DNA from: SIG622 sp045600125
GTDB taxonomy: Bacteria; Bacillota; Clostridia; Oscillospirales; CAG-382
Length of the DNA stretch: 64,000 bases
NCBI GenBank assembly: GCA_045600125.1
Contig: JAZRXH010000155.1
Span: forward strand, 1-64,000
Reading direction: 5' to 3'
Each line of letters starts with the position of its first letter. Position 1 is the stretch's first letter. The notes under the pieces are model-generated. The model saw only the letters and a program-made list of their open reading frames with translations, was not told the DNA's origin and did no database searches. The position numbers and the translations under genes were made by a program. This document shows positions 50,930-60,288 of the stretch, piece after piece.

Positions 50930-51448
50930 TCATTCCGTGCCGCCGAGCTTTTTTTTGACCCCGATCCTGTCGAGAGCACCGGCGACGATGATGAAGAGAA
51001 GTGTTGCCGCCGCCGACTGCATGATATTGCCGGGAAGGGTCTTTATTGCCATGGCAAGTGATGCGGCAAAAGAATTCTCGCCGTACAGAAGCGCTTCGGC
51101 GCCGGCGTAGCCGAGGACGTTCACAAGAGCGGCAAAAAGGAGCGCAAGGACGTTCTTTCCCTTAAGGCATCTTTCGCCTTTACTTTTGAAAAAAGACGCC
51201 ATTACGGCTTTGATAACGAAGGTAAAGGGGATATACACGGCATAGCCGCAGAGAAAATCCGCAGCGGCTCCTCCGATCCCGGCGGCGACGGGAGCATAGG
51301 GGAAGGGGAGAAAACAAGCTGCAAGATAAATAAAAGCGTCTCCGATATGCAGATAGCCGCCGGAAGAGGGGAACGGGAAAAATGCCGTGGCAAGCAGAAT
51401 CAGCGATGCAAACATCGCCGAAAAAACGAATTTGGTAGTGCGCTTCAA
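50930..51448 (-). CDS. ECF transporter S component, vitamin B6/thiamine-precursor type
   Basis: About 172 residues with six helices: FVFSAMFASLILLATAFFPF, GYLHIGDAFIYLAACFLPFPYAPVAAGIGGAAADFL and GYAVYIPFTFVIKAVMASFFK are typical of the GGAAADxL-type S components related to PdxU/HmpT. Start uncertain: TTG 51448 has AAGGTG ahead; GTG 51457 is an alternative. It directly follows the pyridoxal kinase-like gene (34 bases), a neighbourhood used elsewhere to assign B6 or HMP uptake. The vitamin is inferred from context. Confidence 0.85.
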   Translation of the reverse strand: MKRTTKFVFSAMFASLILLATAFFPFPSSGGYLHIGDAFIYLAACFLPFPYAPVAAGIGGAAADFLCGYAVYIPFTFVIKAVMASFFKSKGERCLKGKNVLALLFAALVNVLGYAGAEALLYGENSFAASLAMAIKTLPGNIMQSAAATLLFIIVAGALDRIGVKKKLGGTE

Positions 51449-51482
51449 AAATGACACCTTCTGCCGATATGAAAATTTCGGA

Positions 51483-52340
51483 TCATTCCTCGAGGATCCC
51501 GATGTTTTCGAGAAGGACGCCTTCCCGTGCCGGGGTCCCCGCTTTGTATGTAAGCTCAACGGCGTTGTAAACGTAAGAGACCGCCGAAAAGACCGCTTCG
51601 CCGAGAAGTCCGCCCTTCAACATGCCTCCGAGGAGGCAGGCGGCAAAAACGTCCCCGGTGCCGGGGTAGGAGGCGTCGATCTTTTTGGTGAAGTGATTGC
51701 CGAAGGCTCCGGTTTCTCTGTCGAAATACACGGCGCCGATAAGCCCGGTCTTGCTGATGACTCCCGTCAGGACTACGCTCCGCTTTCCGCCGAGGGAAAG
51801 CTCGGACAGCATCCGCTTCGTTTCCGCATCGGAAAAACGGCGGCGGTATTCCTTGCCGAGAAGGAGGCAAGCCTCGGTCATGTTGGGGGTGATGATGTCG
51901 GCTTTGCCGCACAGCTCCTTCATCCCCTCGCACATTTCCTCGGTGTAGGTATCGTACAGACGACCGTCGTCCCCCATCACCGGGTCGCAGAAAATCAGAG
52001 CGCCGCTCTCTTTTTTGTATTTTTCCGAAAGAGCAAGGACGGTATCTATTTCTTTTCTTGTTCCGAGAAAGCCCGAGTATACAGCGGAAAAGGACATTCC
52101 CAGCGAGTCCCAGTGCGACACGATCTTCGGCATTTCTGTTTCCAGCGGAAGGAAAGTATAGTCTTTGTATCCGTCGGTCTGGGTAGACAGCAGAGCCGTC
52201 GGCAGGGGGATTACCTGCGAGCCCATGGAGGACAGCACGGGAATCACCGCCGTCAGCGCACAGCGCCCGACGCAGGAAAGATCGTGGATTGCAAGGACCT
52301 TCTTCGGTATTTCGTTTTTGACCTTGATGGAAAGATGCAT
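51483..52340 (-). CDS. Pyridoxal/pyridoxine kinase-like protein (PdxK/PdxY type)
   Basis: 285 residues from ATG 52340 with AGGAGGAGACC ahead. Ribokinase-fold features include VLAIHDLSCVGRCALTAVIPVLSSMG (the N-terminal glycine region of PdxK/PdxY), FCDPVMGDDGRLY, ADIITPNMTEACLLLG and the catalytic Gly-Thr-Gly-Asp in SYPGTGDVFAACLLGG. It phosphorylates pyridoxal, pyridoxine or pyridoxamine in the salvage pathway to pyridoxal phosphate. It leads the unit with the ECF S component and flavin reductase. Confidence 0.93.
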   Translation of the reverse strand: MHLSIKVKNEIPKKVLAIHDLSCVGRCALTAVIPVLSSMGSQVIPLPTALLSTQTDGYKDYTFLPLETEMPKIVSHWDSLGMSFSAVYSGFLGTRKEIDTVLALSEKYKKESGALIFCDPVMGDDGRLYDTYTEEMCEGMKELCGKADIITPNMTEACLLLGKEYRRRFSDAETKRMLSELSLGGKRSVVLTGVISKTGLIGAVYFDRETGAFGNHFTKKIDASYPGTGDVFAACLLGGMLKGGLLGEAVFSAVSYVYNAVELTYKAGTPAREGVLLENIGILEE

Positions 52341-52444
52341 ACGGTCTCCTCCTGTGTTCTGATTCGCCTTCATCTGCCTGATTTTTATATTCGGAAGGAA
52401 TGAGGGGAGCCTGCCTTTTTGAAAGGCGGAGGCTCTGCTTTTTT

Positions 52445-52494
52445 GAAAAGCACGGGCAACCCATCGAACCATCGAAAGTTGCGGGCTGCCCGTG
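52445..52494 (-). terminator. ftsH terminator
   Basis: CACGGGCA (minus strand 52494-52487) pairs with TGCCCGTG (52458-52451) across a loop that itself folds (TTTCGATGG/TTCGATGGG), followed by CTTTTCAAAAAA. Confidence 0.75.
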
Positions 52495-52504
52495 GGGGTA
52501 TTTT

Positions 52505-54571
52505 TTAGTTTTCCTTGTTTTCGGGGTTTTTGTCGGAGTTTCCGGGGTTTTCCGAACCGGACGCTTCGGAGGTTTCGGATGCTTCGGATGCATTGGATGC
52601 ATCGGATGCTTCGGACTCATCCGATGCGCTGCGTCCGTTTTCACCGGAGGACGTCTTCTTGGTGACGGTGAACTTCTGCGAGCCGTCGCCCTCGTAAACC
52701 GTTTTTCTTCTTTCTGCTTCGATGGCGAGAAGGGTATCGTCGTCTGTCTCACCGTCCATGACGGCGTTGAACTGCTCCTCGGTCATGGATTCATGGCGCA
52801 CAAGGAAGCCGGCGATGAACTCCACCTTGTCCTTGTGGGCGCTGATGATCTCGGTCGCCTTGGCGTATGCCTCTTCTATGATCCGACGGATCTCGGAGTC
52901 GATGGTGGCGGCGACCTCTTCGGAGTAGTTGGGGGTAGAGGAGAAGTCTCTGCCGAGGAAGACCTCATTTGTGCCGGAGCCGTATACGACGGGACCGAGC
53001 TTGTCGCTCATGCCGTACTTTGTCACCATGTCACGGGCAAGGTCGGTGGCTCTCTGAATGTCGTTGGATGCGCCGGTGCAGATGTCCTCCAGCAGGACTG
53101 CCTCGGCGACACGACCGCCGAGAAGCAGCACGATTTTGTCCTCCATGGCACTTCTCGACATATGCATCTTGTCCTCTTTCGGGACGTTCAGCGTAAAGCC
53201 TGCCGCCATGCCTGCCGGGATGATGGAGATCAGATGCACGGGATCGTGATGCTTTGTAAAGAAGGAAGCCACGGCATGACCTGCCTCATGGATAGCGGTG
53301 ATATGCTTGTCATCGTCGGAGATGACCTTGGACTTTTTGGCGGGACCTACGACCACCTTGATGGTCGCCTCCTCAATCTCCTCCATGCCGATGGTGGTCT
53401 TGGATTTTCTTGCCGAGAGAAGCGCCGCTTCGTTGAGCAGGTTCTCAAGATCGGCACCGGTAAAGCCGGCGGTGGACTGTGCCACCGTGCGAAGGTTCAC
53501 GTTTGCCGCAAGATGCTTTCCGGAGGCGTGTACCTTCAGAATCTCTTCTCTTCCCTTGACGTCGGGGTAGTTCACCGTCACCTGTCTGTCGAAACGTCCG
53601 GGACGGAGAAGCGCCGGGTCGAGGATGTCGGGACGGTTGGTCGCCGCCATGACGATCACGCCGTCGTTGTTGCCGAAGCCGTCCATTTCCACGAGAAGCT
53701 GGTTCAGCGTCTGTTCTCTTTCATCGTGACCGCCGCCGAGACCGGCACCTCTGTGACGTCCCACGGCATCGATCTCGTCGATGAAGATGATGGCGGGAGA
53801 CGCTTTCTTTGCCGTATCGAAAAGGTCACGTACTCTCGAAGCACCGACACCGACATACATTTCCACGAAATCCGAACCGGAGATCGAGAAGAAGGGCACG
53901 TCGGCTTCACCGGCGACTGCCTTGGCAAGAAGGGTCTTACCGGTACCGGGAGGGCCTACGAGCAGAACGCCCTTGGGAATCCGGGCGCCGAGCTCGGTGT
54001 ATTTCCTGGGGGCTTTGAGGAAGTCCACGACTTCACGAAGCTCTTCCTTTTCTTCGTCGGCGCCTGCCACGTCCTTGAAGAGCACCTTTTTCTTTTCGTC
54101 GGAGCCCATCTTGGCTCTGGCTCTGCCGAAGGAGTTGATCTTTCCGCCTTTTCCGCCCATCGCCTGATTCATCATGAAGAAATAGATGAAGATAAAGGCG
54201 ATGATGATGATAATATAGGGGATGAAGGATACCCACCACGGGATCTCGGTGAGATTCTCATAGTGATATTCCTTGATGATGCCGGCCTTGTGCTGTTCGA
54301 TGATGAGGTCGCCCAGATCGTCCCGGAACATTTCAAGACTCCGCAGGGTGTAGATGACCTCGGATTTATCCTTCTTGATAATGTCGAGCTTGTTGTCCTT
54401 GGTCACTGTGAAGGAATCGACCTGCTCGTTCTGGAACAGATCCACGATTTCACTGTATTTCATGTCCCGCTCATCGGCGAGCCCGTTCAGAAGAAAGCCG
54501 CACAGGGCAATAAAGCCGATGATGAGCACTACGTAAAACAGGATGATTCTTGTGTTGTTTTTCTTATCCAT
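52505..54571 (-). CDS. ftsH: ATP-dependent zinc metalloprotease FtsH
   Basis: 688 residues from ATG 54571; a GTG five codons upstream overlaps the AAGGAG site. Two membrane helices flank a short extracytoplasmic domain; the AAA+ module has Walker A GPPGTGKT (206-213), Walker B FIDEIDAVG and the SRH arginines; the protease site is HEAGH (428-432). FtsH degrades membrane and regulatory proteins. The C-terminal tail (about 640-688) is a Ser/Glu/Asp-rich low-complexity run with SEASDASNASEASETSEASG, longer than usual. It follows tilS by 82 bases in the conserved tilS-ftsH order. Confidence 0.97.
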   Translation of the reverse strand: MDKKNNTRIILFYVVLIIGFIALCGFLLNGLADERDMKYSEIVDLFQNEQVDSFTVTKDNKLDIIKKDKSEVIYTLRSLEMFRDDLGDLIIEQHKAGIIKEYHYENLTEIPWWVSFIPYIIIIIAFIFIYFFMMNQAMGGKGGKINSFGRARAKMGSDEKKKVLFKDVAGADEEKEELREVVDFLKAPRKYTELGARIPKGVLLVGPPGTGKTLLAKAVAGEADVPFFSISGSDFVEMYVGVGASRVRDLFDTAKKASPAIIFIDEIDAVGRHRGAGLGGGHDEREQTLNQLLVEMDGFGNNDGVIVMAATNRPDILDPALLRPGRFDRQVTVNYPDVKGREEILKVHASGKHLAANVNLRTVAQSTAGFTGADLENLLNEAALLSARKSKTTIGMEEIEEATIKVVVGPAKKSKVISDDDKHITAIHEAGHAVASFFTKHHDPVHLISIIPAGMAAGFTLNVPKEDKMHMSRSAMEDKIVLLLGGRVAEAVLLEDICTGASNDIQRATDLARDMVTKYGMSDKLGPVVYGSGTNEVFLGRDFSSTPNYSEEVAATIDSEIRRIIEEAYAKATEIISAHKDKVEFIAGFLVRHESMTEEQFNAVMDGETDDDTLLAIEAERRKTVYEGDGSQKFTVTKKTSSGENGRSASDESEASDASNASEASETSEASGSENPGNSDKNPENKEN

Positions 54572-54653
54572 TAGTTTTCCAATCACTCCTTAGCAGTCTT
54601 GAAACGCTGAAAATGTCAAAGTCCGTCATCCTTCTTAGCAGATGATGGGCTGA

Positions 54654-56114
54654 TTATCCGAGTTTGTAAAATCCGACGGTGTATTTCGGCACGGTCTCGG
54701 CGTCTTCTCTGTCGCAGACGCCGATATAGGGAAGGGCAAGCACCCTTTCACCGATCAGGAGAAGCGGAAGCTCATCCCGCTCTTCAATCGGCACCTTTTT
54801 GTCGCACAGAAGCTTTTTTATGCTTTTGGACATTCCGCCAAGACGGATCCTGTCGCCGCTCTTTCTCGGGCGCAGAAAAACGTCCTTGCCTATTATATCC
54901 GAAAAAAGTCCTGCGGTAATAAATAAACTGTAAATATTTTTCCGAAAGTCGGGGGATGTTTTCCGAATTTCCGGAAAATTTCCGGCACAGTGGGCATCAT
55001 CCGCCGTGAAGGTCACCGGAAGGTCGGCGTCCGGGGCTGCGGTAAGCACCGCCCACTTTCCGCCCGGAAGAACGGTCAGCCCCGCTTTCAACGGGATGGC
55101 GTAGCCTTTTGCGGGCTTTGGAATTTCCTGCCTTTCTTCCTTTCGATAGACACGGAAGGCGTCACCGTAAAGGCAGACCTCCGCCTTTCCGGGAAGCGCA
55201 TACAGTTTTTTCTCGCCGCTTCCGCTTACGGCATAGGCTTTGATTGCCCGGCAAAGCTCCTGCGTATGGAGAAAATCCGGAGCGTAGCCGGTGACGGCAC
55301 GGACCTTTTCGGCGATCACTCTCGAAAGGATGGCATCGGCGAGCTTTGCCGCCTCCCGGATGCTGTCGGTGTCCGCTTCTTTTGCCGCGGTGTTCAGATA
55401 CTCGTTGTCGGCTTCGGCGATACGCCCGAGCCGCAGAAGGGCTTCCTCCAAGGCGGGGTTGATCTTCCGGAGAGTCGGCAGGACGCTGTGCCGAAGGATA
55501 TTCCTTGTACAGTCGTCGGCAAGATTGGTGCTGTCGGTGACGTAGCTCTCGCCGATTGCCGAAAGATATTCTTCAATCTCGGTTCTGGTAACAGAGAGAA
55601 GGGGACGGATCACGCGGTCCCGTCTTTTCGGGATGCCGGTAAGACCCGCCGTTCCGCTTCCCCGGACGGCGTACATCAGCACGGTCTCGGCGTTGTCGCA
55701 GGCGTTGTGCGCCGTGGCGATAAAGTCGCCGAAGCCATTCCGGAGAAGGTCTTCAAAGTATTCGTACCGCACGCTTCTCGCCGTTTCTTCGATTCCCGTC
55801 CTGCGCTCTTTTGCCAGTGCCGGGACGTCGAAGTGCCCGCAGCGGAAGGGAATGCCGAGGCGGCGGCAGAGCGAAGCCGAGAATGCTTCATCCCGGTCGC
55901 CTTCTTCTCCCCGTATGCCGTGATTCACGTGGCAGGCGCAGACTCTGAAGCATAGCGCCTCCCTGAGCGTATGCAGGGAGAAAAGCAGAGAGACCGAGTC
56001 GGCGCCGCCGGAAAGGGCGACGATCACCGTTTTACCGGAAAGCCCGCCTTCTGCGAATATTTCGCCGAGGGATGCACTTACCTTGTCGATGAGTGGATGG
56101 TTACTGTTTTTCAT
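54654..56114 (-). CDS. tilS: tRNA(Ile)-lysidine synthase
   Basis: 486 residues. The PP-loop VIVALSGGADSVSLLFSLHTL, CACHVNHGIRGEEGDRDE and the RNILRHSVLP motif identify TilS, which adds lysine to C34 of tRNA-Ile2 so that it reads AUA. A C-terminal substrate-binding domain includes RPRKSGDRIRLGGMSKSIKKLLCDKKVP. The start ATG 56114 has only a weak ribosome-binding site. It lies 111 bases after dnaB. Confidence 0.96.
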   Translation of the reverse strand: MKNSNHPLIDKVSASLGEIFAEGGLSGKTVIVALSGGADSVSLLFSLHTLREALCFRVCACHVNHGIRGEEGDRDEAFSASLCRRLGIPFRCGHFDVPALAKERRTGIEETARSVRYEYFEDLLRNGFGDFIATAHNACDNAETVLMYAVRGSGTAGLTGIPKRRDRVIRPLLSVTRTEIEEYLSAIGESYVTDSTNLADDCTRNILRHSVLPTLRKINPALEEALLRLGRIAEADNEYLNTAAKEADTDSIREAAKLADAILSRVIAEKVRAVTGYAPDFLHTQELCRAIKAYAVSGSGEKKLYALPGKAEVCLYGDAFRVYRKEERQEIPKPAKGYAIPLKAGLTVLPGGKWAVLTAAPDADLPVTFTADDAHCAGNFPEIRKTSPDFRKNIYSLFITAGLFSDIIGKDVFLRPRKSGDRIRLGGMSKSIKKLLCDKKVPIEERDELPLLLIGERVLALPYIGVCDREDAETVPKYTVGFYKLG

Positions 56115-56225
56115 AAAGGCTTTTACAGAGGCTCCGAGGCGGGGCGCCGGGCGTTTTCAAAGCCGTCTGCGTCACCTTCGGAGATCCTTACGATTCTATT
56201 GCAAAATTTGCTCCGTTTTTCGTGC

Positions 56226-57620
56226 TCACCGGGGAGCCTCGGTGTGAGAGGTATCCACGTCGATGAACTTTGTGTACTGACCGTACCAACCGAGATCCGC
56301 TTTGCCCGTGGAGCCGTGACGGTTCTTCGCAATGATGCAGCTCGCCACGTTTTCCTTGGACGGGTCGTTCTTATAGTAGTCGTCACGGTAGAGGAACATG
56401 ACCACGTCGGCATCCTGCTCGATGGCACCCGAGTCACGCAGGTCACTCAGCATAGGCGTTTTGTCGGTTCTGCCCTCGGTGCCTCGGTTCAGCTGGGCGC
56501 AGGTGATGACCGGCACCTGAAGATCCTTGGCAAGAAGCTTCAGAGAACGGGAGATATCGCCGATCTCCTGCACACGGTTGTCGATCTTCTTGTCCGACTG
56601 CATCAGCTGGAGGTAGTCGATGATGACAAGACCGAGGTTCTTGACTCTTCTCAGCTTTGCCTTCATGCCCGTGACGGTGATACCGGAGGTATCGTCGATG
56701 AGGATGTCGGTGTTATTGAGAACGCCTGCCGCCATGCCGAGGTTTTTCCAGTCGTCGGGGCTAAGCTCCGCCGTGCGCAGCTTATAGCTGTCGATCATGG
56801 CTTCGCTGGACAGCATACGCTGAACGAGCTGAGAGGCGGACATTTCCAGAGAGAAAATGCACACCTTCTTTTTCGTCTTGATGGCGACGTTGGTCGCAAT
56901 GTTCAGACAGAACGAGGTCTTTCCCATACCCGGACGGGCGCCGACCAGAATGAGGTCGGAGTTGCCCATACCGATCAGATACTTGTCGATGGCGCTGAAG
57001 TAGGTGGGGGTACCCATTGCCGCTTCCCTGTCGTCGATGAGAAGCTGGAGCTGAGAATAGTTTTCGACCAGCACGTCCCGGATATGCACGAAGGCTTTGT
57101 CGTTCACTCCCTGCGCAATGTCGAAGATTTTCTGCTCGGAGCGGTCGAGGATATCGTCCACGTCGCCCTCGGCGGCGTATGCCATGTCGGAGATCTCGCC
57201 GGACGCCTTGATGAGTCTTCGCAGAAGCGCCTTGTCGGTGATGATCTTCGCATATTCTTTTATGTTCGCAATGTCCGGAACGCTTTCCGCCAGCGCCGCA
57301 ATATATTCCTGACCGCCCGCCTCGTTGTAGGTGCCCGCATGAACGAGCATATCCACCAAGGTCACCGGGTCGATCCGACGGCTGTCGAGAAACAGCTCCT
57401 GCATCGCTTCATAGATTTTCTTGTGATTGTCGATAAAAAAGTCGTCTGCTTTCAGTATCGTGGCAAGCTCACGAAGCTGCTCCGGGTCGAGTATCACCGC
57501 ACCCAGAACCGCTTTTTCCGCTTCTGCCGAAAATGGCAGCATATGATTCTGCAGACCAAATTCTTCTGCCAATGCTTTCACCGTCCCACTTGTGATTATA
57601 CGACTCTCCGTTTTTTGCAC
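56226..57620 (-). CDS. dnaB: Replicative DNA helicase DnaB
   Basis: 464 residues. The N-terminal domain begins with MLPFSAEAEKAVLGAVILDPEQL; the RecA-like domain has Walker A VGARPGMGKTS, KVCIFSLEMSASQLVQRML, Walker B LVIIDYLQLM and the arginine-finger region SRSLKLLAKDLQVPVITCAQLNR. It unwinds DNA at the replication fork. The start is GTG 57620, or possibly GTG 57581 with GGGACG ahead, so up to 13 N-terminal residues are uncertain. It follows rplI by 35 bases. Confidence 0.97.
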   Translation of the reverse strand: MQKTESRIITSGTVKALAEEFGLQNHMLPFSAEAEKAVLGAVILDPEQLRELATILKADDFFIDNHKKIYEAMQELFLDSRRIDPVTLVDMLVHAGTYNEAGGQEYIAALAESVPDIANIKEYAKIITDKALLRRLIKASGEISDMAYAAEGDVDDILDRSEQKIFDIAQGVNDKAFVHIRDVLVENYSQLQLLIDDREAAMGTPTYFSAIDKYLIGMGNSDLILVGARPGMGKTSFCLNIATNVAIKTKKKVCIFSLEMSASQLVQRMLSSEAMIDSYKLRTAELSPDDWKNLGMAAGVLNNTDILIDDTSGITVTGMKAKLRRVKNLGLVIIDYLQLMQSDKKIDNRVQEIGDISRSLKLLAKDLQVPVITCAQLNRGTEGRTDKTPMLSDLRDSGAIEQDADVVMFLYRDDYYKNDPSKENVASCIIAKNRHGSTGKADLGWYGQYTKFIDVDTSHTEAPR

Positions 57621-57655
57621 AGGGGTTTATCCGGAGAGGGAAGACACCGTGCCGG

Positions 57656-58105
57656 TCAGTCCTTCTGCGCTACGACCACGTTGACCTTGCCGACGACCTC
57701 GGGATAGAGCTTCACGTCGAGGGTGTAGGTACCGAACGCCTTGATGGATTCGTCAAGACCGATTTTTCTCTTGTCCACGTCGATGCCGGTCTCCTTCAGG
57801 ATGGCTTCGGCGATCTCCTTGGAGCTGACGGCGCCGAAGAATTTACCGTCCGCACCGGCAGTGGCGTAGAGCTTGATGACGCAGGAGCCGAGCTTCTTGG
57901 CATTTTCCTCAGCCTGCTTCTTTTCCTCCGCCATTCTGTGGAGCCTTGCTTCTTCCTTGGTTTTTATTTCGTTCATGACCGCATTGTCTGCGATCACCGC
58001 CAGCTTTTTCGGAAGGAGGAAATTGCGGGCGTATCCGTCGGATACGTTGACAAGCTCTCCCTTTTTGCCCTGACCTTTGACGTCTGCCATGAGTAATACT
58101 TTCAT
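57656..58105 (-). CDS. rplI: 50S ribosomal protein L9
   Basis: 149 residues from ATG 58105 (GGAGGAC ahead). MKVLLMADVKGQGKKGELVNVSDGYARNFLLPKKLAV is the diagnostic L9 N-domain; a long charged helix and the C-domain (FGAVSSKEIAEAILKETG) follow. It sits between gdpP and dnaB in the order conserved across many Firmicutes. Confidence 0.98.
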   Translation of the reverse strand: MKVLLMADVKGQGKKGELVNVSDGYARNFLLPKKLAVIADNAVMNEIKTKEEARLHRMAEEKKQAEENAKKLGSCVIKLYATAGADGKFFGAVSSKEIAEAILKETGIDVDKRKIGLDESIKAFGTYTLDVKLYPEVVGKVNVVVAQKD

Positions 58106-58238
58106 TTTTCTGTCCTCCGTTTGTTTTTTGCTGCACTTTTTATAAAAAAGCGAGATGTTGTTTTTAATTGTTCCGGCCTGCGAAAACGCCGAAGATTTTT
58201 CGTTTTCTTCCCGTGCTTTCCGCACGTCGGTTTTTGAC

Positions 58239-60248
58239 TTATTTACCCGAAAGGTACTGTGCGCAGACATCGAGGAGCTTTGCTTCCACTTCCTCGATGC
58301 TCTTGTCCTTCACCTGCGCCGCCGCCGCATCGTAGTGACCGCCGCCGCCGAGGGCTTCGCAGATCAGCTGGACGTTGATGGTGCCGTCGCTTCTTGCCGA
58401 AATGCAGACCGCACCGTCGATCGTGCACAGCACGAAGGAAGCCTTGATGGAGTTCACGCCGAGAAGCCGGTCCGCCGCCTTTGCCATGGAGATCCGGTCC
58501 TCGCTCGTGCACTCGCCGGAATAGCGGGAGACCGCCACCACGTCGTAGTAGATATTCACGTCGGTCTCAAAGCGGGATTCCTTGACGAGCTCTTCGATGC
58601 CGGTACGGAAAAGCTGCTTTACCGTGTTGGGATCGGCTCCCTCGCCCCGCAGATACTGGGCGGCTCCGAAGGTACGGACGCCCGTGTTCTTGGTGAACTG
58701 CTTGGTATCGAGGAGGATGCCCGCAAACAGAAGGTTCGCTTCCAGCTCGGAAAGCTCGCCGGGTGACACGGAATGCTCGAGGATCTCCGCCACGAGTTCG
58801 GAAGCCGAGGACGCCGAGGGCTCGATGTACGCCACACGGGGCTCGGTCTTGAACTCACCGGACTTGCGGTGATGGTCGATGATGACGATATCTCTTGCCG
58901 CATCCACGACGCTGGGCGCTTCCAGCTGTGTGAAACTGTTCACATCGCACACGATGGCAAGCGTATCCGAGCGCAGATAGTCCTGCACCGACACGTTGTC
59001 GCACAGGATGTCGAGGATCTCGTTATGTCCCCGCATCAGAATGCCGAAGATGGGCTTGAAGTTCGCATCGTTGATATTGACGACGATGTGGGTCTCCTTG
59101 CCGAGCGCAAGCGCCAGATGCGCAATGCCCATGCAGGAGCCGATAGAGTCGTGATCGGCGAAGCGGTGTCCCTGAATGATCACGTTGCCGCTTTCATCAA
59201 TCAGGTGGCGAAGCTCCTCGGCAGTCACTCTTGAGCGGATCTTCGTCCGCTTCTGCACGCTCTTCTGCTTGCCGCCGAAGAACTCGGTGCCGTTTTCGGT
59301 TTTGACTGCCGCCTGATCGCCGCCCCGCTGCATGGCAAGATCCAGAGCGTTCCTTGCGGTATTCAGCTTCTCCGGGAAGCTGCCGTCGATCCTCGCCACG
59401 CCGATGCTGGCGGTGAAGGGGATGCTGACGCCTTCCACCTCGATCTCCTTGATCTTGTCGAGAATCTGGAATTTGTTTTCAATCAGTTTTGCAAGCTCGC
59501 TTTCCTCAAGGATGAGGATGTAGCTGTTCTTTTCGTATTCCTTGAGGATGCCGCCTACCGAATCGCACCATTCGTCGAGAAGGTTGCCGATGAGGGTGAT
59601 GGCGGAGCGCTGGTTTTCACGAAGGGCTCTCGTTGCCTCGGCATAGTTGTCGATGACGAGAAGAGCCACTGCCGGACGTTTTTCGAGGAGCTCTTTTTTA
59701 TACTCCTCCTCGGCGTCCCGGTTTTCAAAGGTCAGAAAGGTCAGTTTTTTACTGCGGGAGGAGGTGTTCCATACCTTGAGGTCGTACATTGAGCCGTTGA
59801 CGGAACAGCGGGTTGCGCCGCCCTTTTTCAGCTCCTCCATCTTCTCTTCTTCGATGCTGTCGCCCAGCATCTCGAAGGCGCTCTTTCCGTACAGACCTCT
59901 GGAAACGCCCACCATGTCCGAGAAGAAGCTGTTGTACCAGATCAGCTCGTTCTTCTCGTTCATCAGCGCCATGGGGCTGTCGTTTTTCAGCATATAGTCC
60001 TTTGTGATGCTGCTGAGAAGGGTGGTGTCACCCCCCTCGATGTCACCGCCCTTACGGCGGCGAAAAGAGATGACGATCAGCAATACGGCAAGCGCCGCAA
60101 GCAGGAAGGAGGCGATATAATAGGGAATTGGGTTTTTGACGCCGAAAGCGAACAGACAGACGAAAACAAGACATAGCGCGGCTGCCGACCAGCAGGGGAT
60201 CAGCACGGCCGGCGAAGCCATGGACATCCGTTCACCGTGTTTTTTCAT
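58239..60248 (-). CDS. gdpP: Cyclic-di-AMP phosphodiesterase GdpP
   Basis: 669 residues from ATG 60248, which has AAAGGAG eight bases ahead; an in-frame ATG 60266 is in that site. Two membrane helices (about 14-60), a PAS domain (about 90-165), a degenerate GGDEF domain (about 170-300) and DHH/DHHA1 phosphoesterase domains follow. Metal-binding motifs are intact: GHRFADHDSIGS, CDVNSFTQ, IIDHHRKSGEF and the C-terminal GGGGHYDAAA. It hydrolyses the essential second messenger c-di-AMP. Its placement between DUF2232 and rplI is the standard Firmicutes order. Confidence 0.95.
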   Translation of the reverse strand: MKKHGERMSMASPAVLIPCWSAAALCLVFVCLFAFGVKNPIPYYIASFLLAALAVLLIVISFRRRKGGDIEGGDTTLLSSITKDYMLKNDSPMALMNEKNELIWYNSFFSDMVGVSRGLYGKSAFEMLGDSIEEEKMEELKKGGATRCSVNGSMYDLKVWNTSSRSKKLTFLTFENRDAEEEYKKELLEKRPAVALLVIDNYAEATRALRENQRSAITLIGNLLDEWCDSVGGILKEYEKNSYILILEESELAKLIENKFQILDKIKEIEVEGVSIPFTASIGVARIDGSFPEKLNTARNALDLAMQRGGDQAAVKTENGTEFFGGKQKSVQKRTKIRSRVTAEELRHLIDESGNVIIQGHRFADHDSIGSCMGIAHLALALGKETHIVVNINDANFKPIFGILMRGHNEILDILCDNVSVQDYLRSDTLAIVCDVNSFTQLEAPSVVDAARDIVIIDHHRKSGEFKTEPRVAYIEPSASSASELVAEILEHSVSPGELSELEANLLFAGILLDTKQFTKNTGVRTFGAAQYLRGEGADPNTVKQLFRTGIEELVKESRFETDVNIYYDVVAVSRYSGECTSEDRISMAKAADRLLGVNSIKASFVLCTIDGAVCISARSDGTINVQLICEALGGGGHYDAAAAQVKDKSIEEVEAKLLDVCAQYLSGK

Positions 60249-60288
60249 ACCCGTTTCTCCTTTCATTCGAATTCAGCGGTGTCACGGC

